Of a stretch of DNA of 15,349 bases, positions 8,923-15,349 are shown piece after piece (the stretch's first letter is position 1; every line of letters begins with the position of its first letter). A program made the translations under genes and the position numbers. A model generated the notes under the pieces. It saw only the letters and a program-made list of their open reading frames with translations. It searched no databases and was not told where the DNA came from. The DNA comes from Synura sp. LO234KE (Eukaryota > Sar > Synurophyceae > Synurales > Mallomonadaceae), in NCBI GenBank assembly GCA_015143735.1, contig VKHC01000215.1, forward strand, positions 1-15,349, in the 5' to 3' direction.

Positions 8923-9048
8923 GCGAACTACATAAATTGGACGGTTTCAAAGCTGAGAGCCAAATGCAGGGAGCTCAGTATAGGAACTCAAGGGACAAAA
9001 CAAGTCCTCATTGATTGCATTAACATATCAGTCTTGAAAGCGTTTGAC
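8923..9048 (+). CDS. SAP-domain exon of the plus-strand element gene
   Basis: A 126-nt exon (42 codons) between CGAAATTAG (AG 8921-8922) and GAC|GTACGA (9049), phase 0 at both ends; the preceding exon also ends in phase 0. It reads NYINWTVSKLRAKCRELSIG and then TQGTKQVLIDCI. The spacing (W-T-V..L...C...G....G.K..LI..I) is that of a SAP domain, a 35-residue helix-loop-helix fold that binds DNA, typically AT-rich scaffold regions. No stop or frameshift. A second SAP-like segment lies in the divergent minus-strand gene (4115-4651). For a transposase-like protein a SAP domain would give target or chromatin DNA binding (inference). A continuous-read alternative ends at the TGA near 9075. Confidence 0.65.
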
Positions 9049-9201
9049 GTACGAACTTTCCGGGGTTACCCTTGAGACAAAAATAAATATGTACAAATGT
9101 CGGAGATTAGCATCAACGGCTTCATTTCGTTAATTAAATCTTTCGCATTCGTGGACTCAAAGTACCTTTCTGTTGAGCAAGTAGCTGGTATTCGTCCTTA
9201 G

Positions 9202-9798
9202 GTATTTACAGAGGCACGCTTTAAATTGTACTTGAAGCATGAAGGACGTTTTTTTGATGTTTTTCAACCAGATGCGACATGCTCTTGGCAACTTATAGAT
9301 ATCATGACTCGTAGGGGTGATCACAATATCAAAGAAGGGGACAGCTGCCTTAAGAAAGCGGATATGAATTATGATGATGGGGACGTGAAAGCAAAGCTTA
9401 TTGCCCGGGCAAATGAATGGGTAGCACATGTTCAGGGACTAAACATTGTTGATGACCAGAAAAAGCAACTTTTCCAGCAAAAAGCTTCTGCTTATAATAG
9501 TTACATTTCAAATTTCAATCGATGTAAAAAGAATACTCTTAGACTTAAATCTCAAGACTGGCTTCATTCGGGTGCTATAAGGCTTATTGCAAATCCCGAA
9601 TATCCTTTCACTTTATTTTTTCACGAAGGGGAAGACAACACGAATGTAGATTATTTGCTCTTAGATACTATTACGGATATACACGACAACTGTAGATCAT
9701 TTCGTTACGACGCACTCAATAAGATGTGTTCTAATCCAAATCTTTACTCTATGCGTGATGGCCATGCCTATCCACTTCCCTCAAGCGAAGCATATTAG
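9202..9798 (+). CDS. Intact 198-codon exon, unknown C-terminal domain
   Basis: Acceptor TCGTCCTTAG at 9200-9201. The frame continues in phase 0 from the SAP exon (intron 9049-9201, 153 nt) and is open to TAG at 9796-9798, about 198 codons. Parts: RFKLYLKHEGRFFDVFQPDA, then TCSWQLIDIMTRRGD, a charged DMNYDDGDVKAKLIA, a K-rich QKKQLFQQKASAYNSY, and DWLHSGAIRLIANPEYPF, YLLLDTITDI. W, H, C and D residues are present, and the DWLHSGAIRLI segment resembles the 'WL...I' start of Ulp1-type cysteine proteases that accompany other transposons. The later His/Cys pattern is missing, so I do not claim that. The absence of stops over nearly 600 bases is striking next to the ruined 5' half. Either a real C-terminal domain or a separate gene; I favour the former. 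Confidence 0.6.
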   Translation, partial: VFTEARFKLYLKHEGRFFDVFQPDATCSWQLIDIMTRRGDHNIKEGDSCLKKADMNYDDGDVKAKLIARANEWVAHVQGLNIVDDQKKQLFQQKASAYNSYISNFNRCKKNTLRLKSQDWLHSGAIRLIANPEYPFTLFFHEGEDNTNVDYLLLDTITDIHDNCRSFRYDALNKMCSNPNLYSMRDGHAYPLPSSEAY

Positions 9799-10055
9799 GA
9801 AAGGCTCTCAGAATCAATTAATTTTTATTAAACAAATTGAAGAGCTGTGAAATTGTGGATATTTTAAGATTTCACGAATCCGTTTTGTCAATTAAAGCGC
9901 TCAAGCATGCAGAATTTAATACCAATTAAACCCTACCAATTTTAGTAAATAGCAGTGAGGAGGAGTTGTCTGAGTCTACTTACTGCTCGGGAAATAATGT
10001 TAGATCATTGTTGTTTGCTATTCGCGTTCACGATTTATCCTATTCAGTGCCTTAG
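9799..10055 (+). other. Possible intron with a frame-disrupted acidic patch
   Basis: Between the stop at 9798 and the next spliced-looking exon at 10056 is AT-rich sequence with a branch-like and AG-ended stretch (ACCAATTTTAG, near 9945). It is followed by a short Glu/Ser-rich reading, SSEEELSESTYCSGN, that breaks at a TAG near 10054. This could be an exon (9946-10053), if the TAG at 9796 is not the true end of the protein, or simply intron. No domain. Confidence 0.25.
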
Positions 10056-10181
10056 AACCGCGGTAAAAAGCAATCATCTGAGCGTATTGATGGCGGATAT
10101 GCTTTGACTGGTTCTGATGGAGAATCCTCATCGGCGTCTGAAGTCATACTTAAACCAAGAAAGAAGAGGGGAAAAGCTACT
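10056..10181 (+). CDS. Acidic/basic C-terminal exon of the element gene
   Basis: A 126-nt, 42-codon exon between AG (10054-10055) and ACT|GTAAGT (donor at 10182), phase 0 at both ends. It reads RGKKQSSERIDGGYALTGSD, then GESSSASEVILKPRKKRGKA. The tract has an acidic Ser-rich stretch followed by a basic cluster (KPRKKRGK) that could serve as a nuclear localisation signal. The donor is the best consensus in this gene. No stop. It lies on the same strand and in the same phase as the SAP exon, which supports one gene. Confidence 0.5.
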
Positions 10182-10231
10182 GTAAGTAAAATTCAAATTG
10201 AAACAAAATAACGTGTATTTCTCACTCTAAG

Positions 10232-10328
10232 GTTCGCGTGAAAGAGCGGGCAAAACCGCTTGATAGAATTAATCTGACACAGAAGACTCCGATTTCTTAG
10301 AAACTATGGCGAAAGTAAAAAAACGAGT
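10232..10328 (+). pseudogene. Short acidic exon with one frameshift
   Basis: Acceptor CACTCTAAG (AG 10230-10231). It opens VRVKERAKPLDRINLTQ, and a frame change then gives SDTEDSDFLETMAKVKKR before a GT donor (GTGTGA at 10329). The two frames overlap in the ACACAGAAGACTCC stretch, so one indel is needed. The second reading is acidic then basic like its neighbours, which argues for the shift being real rather than an alternative frame. The intron that follows is about 74 nt and ends TTCTTAG at 10402. Confidence 0.4.
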
Positions 10329-10402
10329 GTGAAAAGTGTTACTGTGAGATAGTTGAAGAATTTAATAGAATAAATTAATTGAATATCTTCTTATATTCTT
10401 AG

Positions 10403-10633
10403 GTGCGAAGTAACGAGCTTTCTAAGCAACTTGATGGTGACGATACTGTTTTGACGGAGTCCAATGTGATTTCTAACGTGAAAGTAAACTCCAAGCCTTG
10501 TAAGCATTTATTTTCCTCGATGGTCATGACACGACGACGCCGTGGCAGGCTAAGAGAAAATAAACGACGTGAGGTAGAAAATGAGCCACACGGGATTCTT
10601 GACTGTTCATTATCGGTACAACGGTATCGATAA
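10403..10633 (+). CDS. Last visible exon of copy A, basic nuclear-type tail
   Basis: Starts after an AG acceptor (10401-10402) in phase 0 and runs 76 codons to TAA at 10631-10633. It reads VRSNELSKQLDGDDTVLTES, then a strongly basic MTRRRRGRLRENKRREVE, a likely nuclear localisation or DNA-contact patch. The last five codons or so overlap the point where copy B homology begins (about 10620), so the original end of the protein may have been lost at the junction and the stop be supplied by copy B sequence. This makes the C-terminus of this copy uncertain. Confidence 0.45.
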   Translation: MRSNELSKQLDGDDTVLTESNVISNVKVNSKPCKHLFSSMVMTRRRRGRLRENKRREVENEPHGILDCSLSVQRYR

Positions 10634-12559
10634 CACATTCAGGTTGAATATTCAAATGTCCGTCGGCGTTCTGTGTAAACTAATATACTCGATCGGCTGA
10701 GTATGCACGGTACGCCACCTATGCAAGAACATTTTGATGCTAATGTTGGCGTTCTATATGGTTACTTTAGCTTTACTATACAAGGAAATTTTGCAGATGG
10801 TTTTCTACAGGGGGCTGGTTCTATTGCTGCAGGTCTCACAATGTTATACATATTCAAGTATCCACTGAATCTTGATGTGTTGCTGCTTGAACGACTGCTT
10901 TATAAGTAAAAAGATGGTGGATAAAATAAGCATGGCATCGAAGAACTTCAAAAATGTCTTGAACAATAATTGGTATTCCCACTGATGTACACTGATGCCA
11001 ACACTGCTTTTTTAGCATCTTCTGTCTATAACATCGTTGCGTCCTTTATTTTTTTTCAGATGACAAGGAGTAGGCCCACAAGAAGTATTGTCCACCAACC
11101 TCTTAGCGACTTAGCGACTATGAATTTGCAACACCCCACAGTGACACTAAATTTGAATTTTCAGACCCACCATCTGCTTGATAATAGATTATTACTAGAA
11201 TTTCATCCATTGTTCTCTTGATACGTTCTAATGTTTGTAACATACTGTTCATGGAGTAGACGCATTTGCTCCGCCCCATTACAATAAAATCTATACCCCG
11301 CAAATTATATATCATTATCACATAATACAGGGACCATTTTTTGAGGTAGCCATGGGCAAGACTTCCAAGCCAGGGCCACATAATATGAGTTTGTGCAATT
11401 ATATCACTGACTGCAGAAAGAAATTTTTCTGGGGAAGTATGACTTCCCGCAATTCTGTCGTGATGGCAACTTCATTCTCATATGTATTGTTACAGTATGT
11501 TTTTCTGTGATATGAATGCGATGCGCTCATTACTTTTGTATACCATTTATATAGTTGCCAGAATAGTAAGTAGTTTTCATCGTCCCATGGAACATGATGT
11601 GAGGAAAAAAATTATTTAGGAGCAAAACTTAAATAAAATTAAAAGAAATATCTTCTCATCTTTACGTGAGGACTCCATGGGTTGTAGAAGTATTAATCGA
11701 TGAAATGTTTAAAAAACGAGACTCTGTTGCATATTATCAAAGATTAGACAAGATGAAAGAAAGACTGCAATATGTGAATAGTGACCTCATATATTTGCTA
11801 CCACTTCAAGTGAATTTGGTCGATACTTGGTACAATGTCACCAACAAGGTTGAAGAAAAACTTCAACCGAGGGTAACATCTCTAGCTCTATGTAATTTGG
11901 TTTAGTTATGTAGTGGTTTTTCACCGGAAGAAGTGTATCTTTTAAAAGGTAGGTCATTAATTCTAGTTACGTCAGAAATAGCCGTCCCGTCCCACCAAAC
12001 AGAGCATCTTGGACTTACGAGGTACGGCAAAATTATATGTGATCACATGCCTTAATTTCTTTTTTTAAATAATTCACCGTCCACTTCTCAGAACAATTGG
12101 AATTTTGGAAGCACACTTAACATATATTATTCAATACTGGATAAGTACTCATACCAACGATGTACTCCAATCCATAATATTCTTTTACTTTTACTCTACT
12201 ACTAAAGTGCTTAAATCCATTTAAAAGATAGGTCCTTTGCTCGATGGCGACTGGTATTCGACCTAGATTAAAATGGCAAAAAATGAGCAAGCAAATAAAT
12301 CAAAGCACTTAGAACAAATACCAAAAAGCTTGCCTCCTCTAAATAGCCCTTCACCACCAAAAAGATTATTCATCGGTAGACGGCTTCTGAAGCACTCTTT
12401 TGTGCAGCACGGCGCCTTGATTACAATGACTCTATCTTCATTTGAGCTGTCTGGAGCGGTCCTTGCAAAAGCACCTAATTCAATGTGATTAGGCTAAAGA
12501 TCGTGTGTGCACAACATAGATTTATTATTATTACCGTGTACTGGCTCCCCCACATCCAC
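10620..12559 (-). pseudogene. Copy B DUF7869-like gene, 3'-truncated and decayed
   Basis: Begins at 12559 with GTG where copy A has ATG, so the start is lost. Exon 1 ends at RGGKLFG with a GTATTT donor (12321-12316); the 59-nt intron (12263-12321) ends TTAATCTAG, and exon 2 resumes GRIPVAIEQR in phase with exon 1. This intact junction confirms the exon structure that is broken in copy A. A stop follows at NNIC, then the sequence resembles FLLNGFKHFSSRVKVKEYYG. The D-GGSEN block is present at about 11170 (YYQADGGSENSN). The VGHT..DID block is missing: about 25 bases are deleted near 11066-11076 relative to copy A, leaving LLVGL next to a K-rich run. It ends in the post-core exon by 10620. Inactive in at least three ways. 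Confidence 0.72.
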
Positions 12560-12655
12560 ACCTGGCCTGTTTTATACTATCTAAATTAGCAGAATTAATT
12601 TTTTTTAAGTAAAATTTAACTTAATATAACTAGTATTATTGCAAAGCTAATTATT
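12560..12655. promoter_or_regulatory. Divergent promoter interval, copy B, with TATA box
   Basis: Counterpart of 6044-6146. On the minus strand a TATAAAA motif sits at 12576-12570, 11 bases before the position of the lost start codon, next to AGGCCAG shared with copy A. The A/T run and the AATTAATTCT element are shared with copy A as well. A TATA box so close to the start codon implies a very short leader or a start further downstream. Conservation in two diverged copies supports function before decay. Confidence 0.45.
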
Positions 12656-12815
12656 ACCAAAACTTTGGATTACCACAAAATTTCATAAAATTGAATTAGA
12701 GGTTGATCAATATGAAGTTATCTTTGGAGACTCTGTACAGAGAAATTCTAAAATTCATCTCAACGACATTCCCATCCCATAAATTATCACTTACTTGTTC
12801 ACAATCGATTTCCGT
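12655..12815 (+). pseudogene. Copy B fragment of the zinc-finger-like gene, 5' end
   Basis: On the plus strand this aligns with the start of the minus-strand gene at 6043. Shared residues: IELEVDQYEVIFGDSVQRNS here against ALELDYSEVISGDFIDRNAK in copy A. The ATG and first codons are damaged, an in-frame TAA follows near 12781, and homology ends by about 12815, before the C-x4-C-x13-H-x3-C segment. Only the first 50 or so codons remain. Its presence shows that the minus-strand gene is part of the duplicated unit and not a bystander. Confidence 0.62.
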
Positions 12816-13690
12816 AATTTTAAGTTTTCAGATCTTTAGTATTAGTTAGAATTAAAAATGAGGGTTTAGCTTCTGAGATATTATAAAGGAAACCTAGAGA
12901 GTGCCCTGAAAGCAACAACCTATTAGGGCATTATTTATGCTAATAGAAGTTTGTATGTTATTTATTAAGTGGCTGGAGATATGCGGGTATTTAGAGACGT
13001 AGTGTTCAATAAATGTTTTATATTACTATCGTAATCTGCTTCCTCATAAGGTATATTGGCCGTTGTAGAAGCACTTACGCACTTGTACTAACATTTAACA
13101 GGTTCGATTCGTATATATTACATTAATGATCAGTTTTCGATTGTAGTTAATCATATATCAATATCTTATATTTTCACAACAATCGCTTTTTCTGTAGCGA
13201 TGTGTTTTTAACTCCGTGATTCGATTTCGATATAGGAAACGAATGCTTGCTTATTTTAGATGTACGCTCCTTCAAATTATCTTTATTTTAAACTATCTAG
13301 AACACGTTAGCATATTTGCATTTTGACATAATGTTGTCGATACCCGTTCTCATTGAGTGAAGCGAGGGCGGCCTTCAAATTGTGGCCGCTTAACTGATAC
13401 TACCTACCTACTCATACTCATGTATTTCAATTAAATTACTCAAAACCGTTAACTTTCTACTCTTTTCACCGTTGATATGACTTAGGTTCGGTGCTGGAGG
13501 CCATCCTTGATGCGTTTCAATCACGTGTAAAGGACCTCTGCGCCTTTAAATCATCTGTTAGATAACTGATAGTGTTCTATTACACTCTAAGCATTTTTGA
13601 CCTTTCGCGCAATATGCTTTTCCGGATTGAATCCGTACATGTATACCCGCTTTAAATTATTTGCTTTGTAAAGGGCGTTATTTACTTCTT
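12816..13690. other. AT-rich DNA without a recognised gene
   Basis: About 870 bases of AT-rich sequence. No ORF of note, no splice-bounded coding stretch and no homology to the element arms. A short inverted pair (TGCCCT and AGGGCA, 12903-12932) and a B-box-like GGTTCGATTC at 13101 were noted, but neither is supported by surrounding structure. I see nothing else. Confidence 0.5.
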
Positions 13691-13993
13691 TTCAGTTTGC
13701 TTGTCTTCGTTTTAGCCTTAGATGTAGTGGCACCGCTAGGTAGCTTGTAAAACTACTAGCTAGTATAATTAATTTGATCGCATAGATCTCCTCTCTGCTG
13801 CGCGCAGCATAGCAGACGCAGCGAGTACCAGCACCACCACCTCCTGCCACCGCTCCGTTCCTCTCGGGATACCACACCACCACCAGCAGCACCGGCCGCG
13901 CCCCCACATCCACGAGAGATAGTAGTGGTTGGAAGCAGAGCGACTAGTTCTAGGGAGCGAATCTAGATCACTCTTTTCCACAGTGTGGGAGGT

Positions 13994-14016
13994 CCTCGTG
14001 CAGTTGAAGCACGAGG
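13994..14016. other. Perfect 8-bp hairpin with 7-nt loop
   Basis: CCTCGTGC at 13994-14001 pairs exactly with GCACGAGG at 14009-14016, with loop AGTTGAA. Perfect pairing with a short loop is unlikely by chance in a non-repetitive stretch. It is not a histone 3' stem-loop or a tRNA anticodon arm: the 7-nt loop lacks U33. Confidence 0.65.
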
Positions 14017-14216
14017 CTCATCGTTGTATCTTGTTTGCCCCTATAAAAAAAAAAACACACCATCGTGCTTCCAGAAGATTGCATAGTTACTAATTTACCA
14101 TGAGGTCAGAGGTAGGATAAACTAACACTCCAGTGCGGACCTAAAACCGCACCCCCCACCGAACCAACCACTCCCCATGAACAAAAGGGCAAACCCGTGA
14201 CCTAGTGCGTTGTAAG

Positions 14217-14238
14217 CTCCGGGTACCTACACCCGGAG
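14217..14238. other. Perfect 8-bp hairpin with 6-nt loop
   Basis: CTCCGGGT at 14217-14224 pairs exactly with ACCCGGAG at 14231-14238, with loop ACCTAC. It is followed directly by GGTTAG..CTAATC, a further 6-bp imperfect stem. With the hairpin 200 bases upstream, this suggests a folded RNA. Confidence 0.65.
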
Positions 14239-14375
14239 GATTCGGTTAGTAGCTAATCCCCTACTACATCCCCGAAGGCCGCGGGAGGACGCAATAAGAA
14301 CGCAGTACGAAAAGTCACATTAAGGTGAGTAGGCAAAATATCGTGAGTCACAAACAACACTCGGGGATGTACTAG

Positions 14376-15349
14376 ATTTGTGCACTAGTTCGATGTATTG
14401 CCAAAGTAATTTCCATTCTAACCGTCGGCCACCTTGTATAAAGGTGATTATTGTCGCATTATTTCCTTCATTACTCTTCACCAATAATGCTTTGAGATGT
14501 CAACCATTGCTTGAATCACTTGTTATGCAATGCACCAACCGCAGATATAAGTATTGTGCCTAGTTCGATATATTGCCAAAGTTATTTCTTAACTATCCGT
14601 CGGTCACATTTTGTAAAAACGTGATTATTGTCGCCTTATTTCCTGCATTACTCTTTACCAATGTCAATTTAAGTGGTCCACCATTGCTTGAATCACATAT
14701 TATACAATGCACTAACAGCATATATAAGTATTCAGCACTAGTTCGATGCATTGCCAAAGTTATTTCTTTTCTAACCGTCGGCCACATTTTGTAAAAACGG
14801 GAATAATGTCGCATTATTTCCTGGATTATGCTTCACCAATAATGCTTTGAGAGATCTACCATTGCTTCAATTACTTACTATGCAATTTACTAACCGCGAA
14901 AATAAGTATTGTGCACTAGTTCGATGTATTGCCAAAGTTATTTCTTAACTATCCGTCGGCCACATTTTGTAAAAACGTGATTATTGTCGCCTTATTTCCG
15001 ACACAACTCTTCACCAATTGAGCTTTGTGAGGTCTACCATTGCTTGAATCACATATTATATAATGCACTAACCGCAGATATAAGTATTGAGCACTAGTTC
15101 GATATATCACCACAGTTATTTCTTCCGAAACCCCGGCCACCACGTAAAAACGGGAGTATTATCGCATTATTTCCTGCATTACTCGTCACCAATGGTACTT
15201 TGAGAGGTCTACCATTGCTTGAATCACTTCTTTTGCAACGCACTAACTGCAGATATAAGTATTGAGCACTAGTTCGATGTATTACCAAAGTTATTTCATT
15301 TCAAACCGTCGGCCACCACGTAAAAACGTGATTATTGTCGTCGTATTTC
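14376..15349. repeat. Tandem satellite, 175-178 bp units, continues past window end
   Basis: The box GTTCGATRTATT recurs with its TTCGAT at 14389, 14564, 14742, 14920, 15098 and 15273, so periods are 175, 178, 178, 178 and 175 bases: five full units and part of a sixth. Each unit also has CCGTCGGCCAC, then ACGTGATTATTGTCGC, CACCAATN, a TTTGAGAGGTCTACCATTGC block, TATNCAATGCACTAAC and CAGATATAAGTATT. Units differ by point changes and small indels, so this is an older, diverged array. It begins just after the GC-rich island. A repeat of nucleosome-like length is common for centromeric or pericentromeric satellites in animals (general knowledge); location is not shown by the sequence. Confidence 0.9.

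Larger units (their letters stand above)
10620..12815 (-). repeat. Inverted duplicate arm B of the divergent gene pair
   Basis: Reverse-complement partner of 5880-8252, about 2.2 kb. It reads as the same divergent unit, oriented leftwards: the zinc-finger gene 5' part (12655-12815, plus strand), then promoter, then the DUF7869-like gene (12559 down to 10620). It has its own indels and stops that differ from those of copy A, so the copies have decayed independently after diverging. It is truncated at 10620, where arm A's last exon ends, and near 12815, where homology to the zinc-finger gene ends. I see no target-site duplication or terminal inverted repeat at either end. Confidence 0.75.
13790..14340. 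repeat. GC-rich structured island, possible retroelement UTR remnant
   Basis: Base composition changes abruptly from AT-rich to GC-rich. It has CACCAC/CTGCCACC-type triplet runs (13823-13895), a poly(A) tract after TATA (14041-14055), and two perfect hairpins (annotated separately). No long ORF with a recognisable domain exists on either strand. The layout (structured GC-rich RNA with a short A tract) resembles a retroelement untranslated region or a structural non-coding RNA, but no family can be named from the sequence. Confidence 0.4.

Noticed and set aside
10970-11221. Plus-strand ORF of 83 codons
   Set aside because: Antisense to the copy B core with the D-GGSEN block.
12273-12488. Plus-strand ORF of 71 codons
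   Set aside because: Antisense to copy B exon 1 and its intron; its reverse complement carries the family motif CCTKECFRSRLP.
12547-12559. CCCCCACATCCAC shared with 13901-13913
   Set aside because: Flanking sequence is unrelated; a 13-base coincidence in C-rich DNA is the simpler view.
5880-12815. A single element with 2 kb terminal inverted repeats
   Set aside because: The minus-strand gene continues beyond arm A to about 3000 while nothing comparable follows arm B, and the arms differ by independent decay. Two truncated copies explain this better, though long inverted repeats are not fully excluded.
13101-13110. GGTTCGATTC, a tRNA B-box match
   Set aside because: The flanking bases do not form a T-arm stem and no convincing A box lies upstream, so no tRNA or tRNA-derived SINE is claimed.
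13692-13981. GC-rich minus-strand ORFs with Val/Gly/Trp runs
   Set aside because: The composition comes from CACCAC/CTGCC triplet repeats; no domain and overlapping frames.
14389-14404. TTCGATGTA in the satellite resembling the start of a CENP-B box
   Set aside because: The CGGG part of the box is absent (GCCA instead), so binding is not supported.
14378-15288. Recurrent 61-73 codon ORFs on both strands
   Set aside because: They are repeats of the satellite unit, whose period is mostly not a multiple of three, so the frames drift.

Overview
The window is non-coding and repeat DNA from a eukaryote, most likely an invertebrate animal. It has AT-rich sequence, spliceosomal introns with GT..AG ends, gene fragments full of stops and frameshifts, a retrotransposon remnant and a tandem satellite. 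No bacterial operon structure or housekeeping gene is visible. The sequence alone does not fix the species.

Layout. 1-660: decayed gag-like reading on the minus strand, probably a Ty3/gypsy-type LTR retrotransposon. 661-2330: nothing recognisable. 2340-6043: a minus-strand gene region, mostly decayed towards its far end. It holds a zinc-finger-like protein (5230-6043), an exon with a SAP-like DNA-binding fold (4115-4651) and basic K/R-rich pieces (3654-3911, 3060-3480). 6044-6146: a 103-base divergent promoter interval. 6147-10633: a plus-strand multi-exon gene whose first half is a decayed DUF7869-type (transposase-like) protein. Its second half (8155-10633) is nearly intact and contains a SAP domain, a novel 200-residue exon and an acidic/basic nuclear-type tail. 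10620-12815: a second, diverged copy of the same divergent gene pair in inverted orientation, truncated at both ends. 12816-13690: AT-rich, no gene. 13790-14300: a GC-rich island with two perfect hairpins. 14376-15349: a 175-178 bp satellite, five full units and part of a sixth, running off the window.

The central feature is a probable mobile element, apparently little described, with two divergent genes. One encodes a DUF7869-like protein with D-GGSEN and VGHT--DID motifs followed by a SAP domain. The other encodes a C4-C-H-C zinc-finger-like protein and, perhaps in the same transcription unit, a second SAP-like domain. Because the shared promoter and the 5' parts of both genes recur together in the inverted copy, I infer that the gene pair is one mobile unit. 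Both copies look inactive in the N-terminal half. The coordinates of introns and exons are read by eye from splice motifs and frame continuity.
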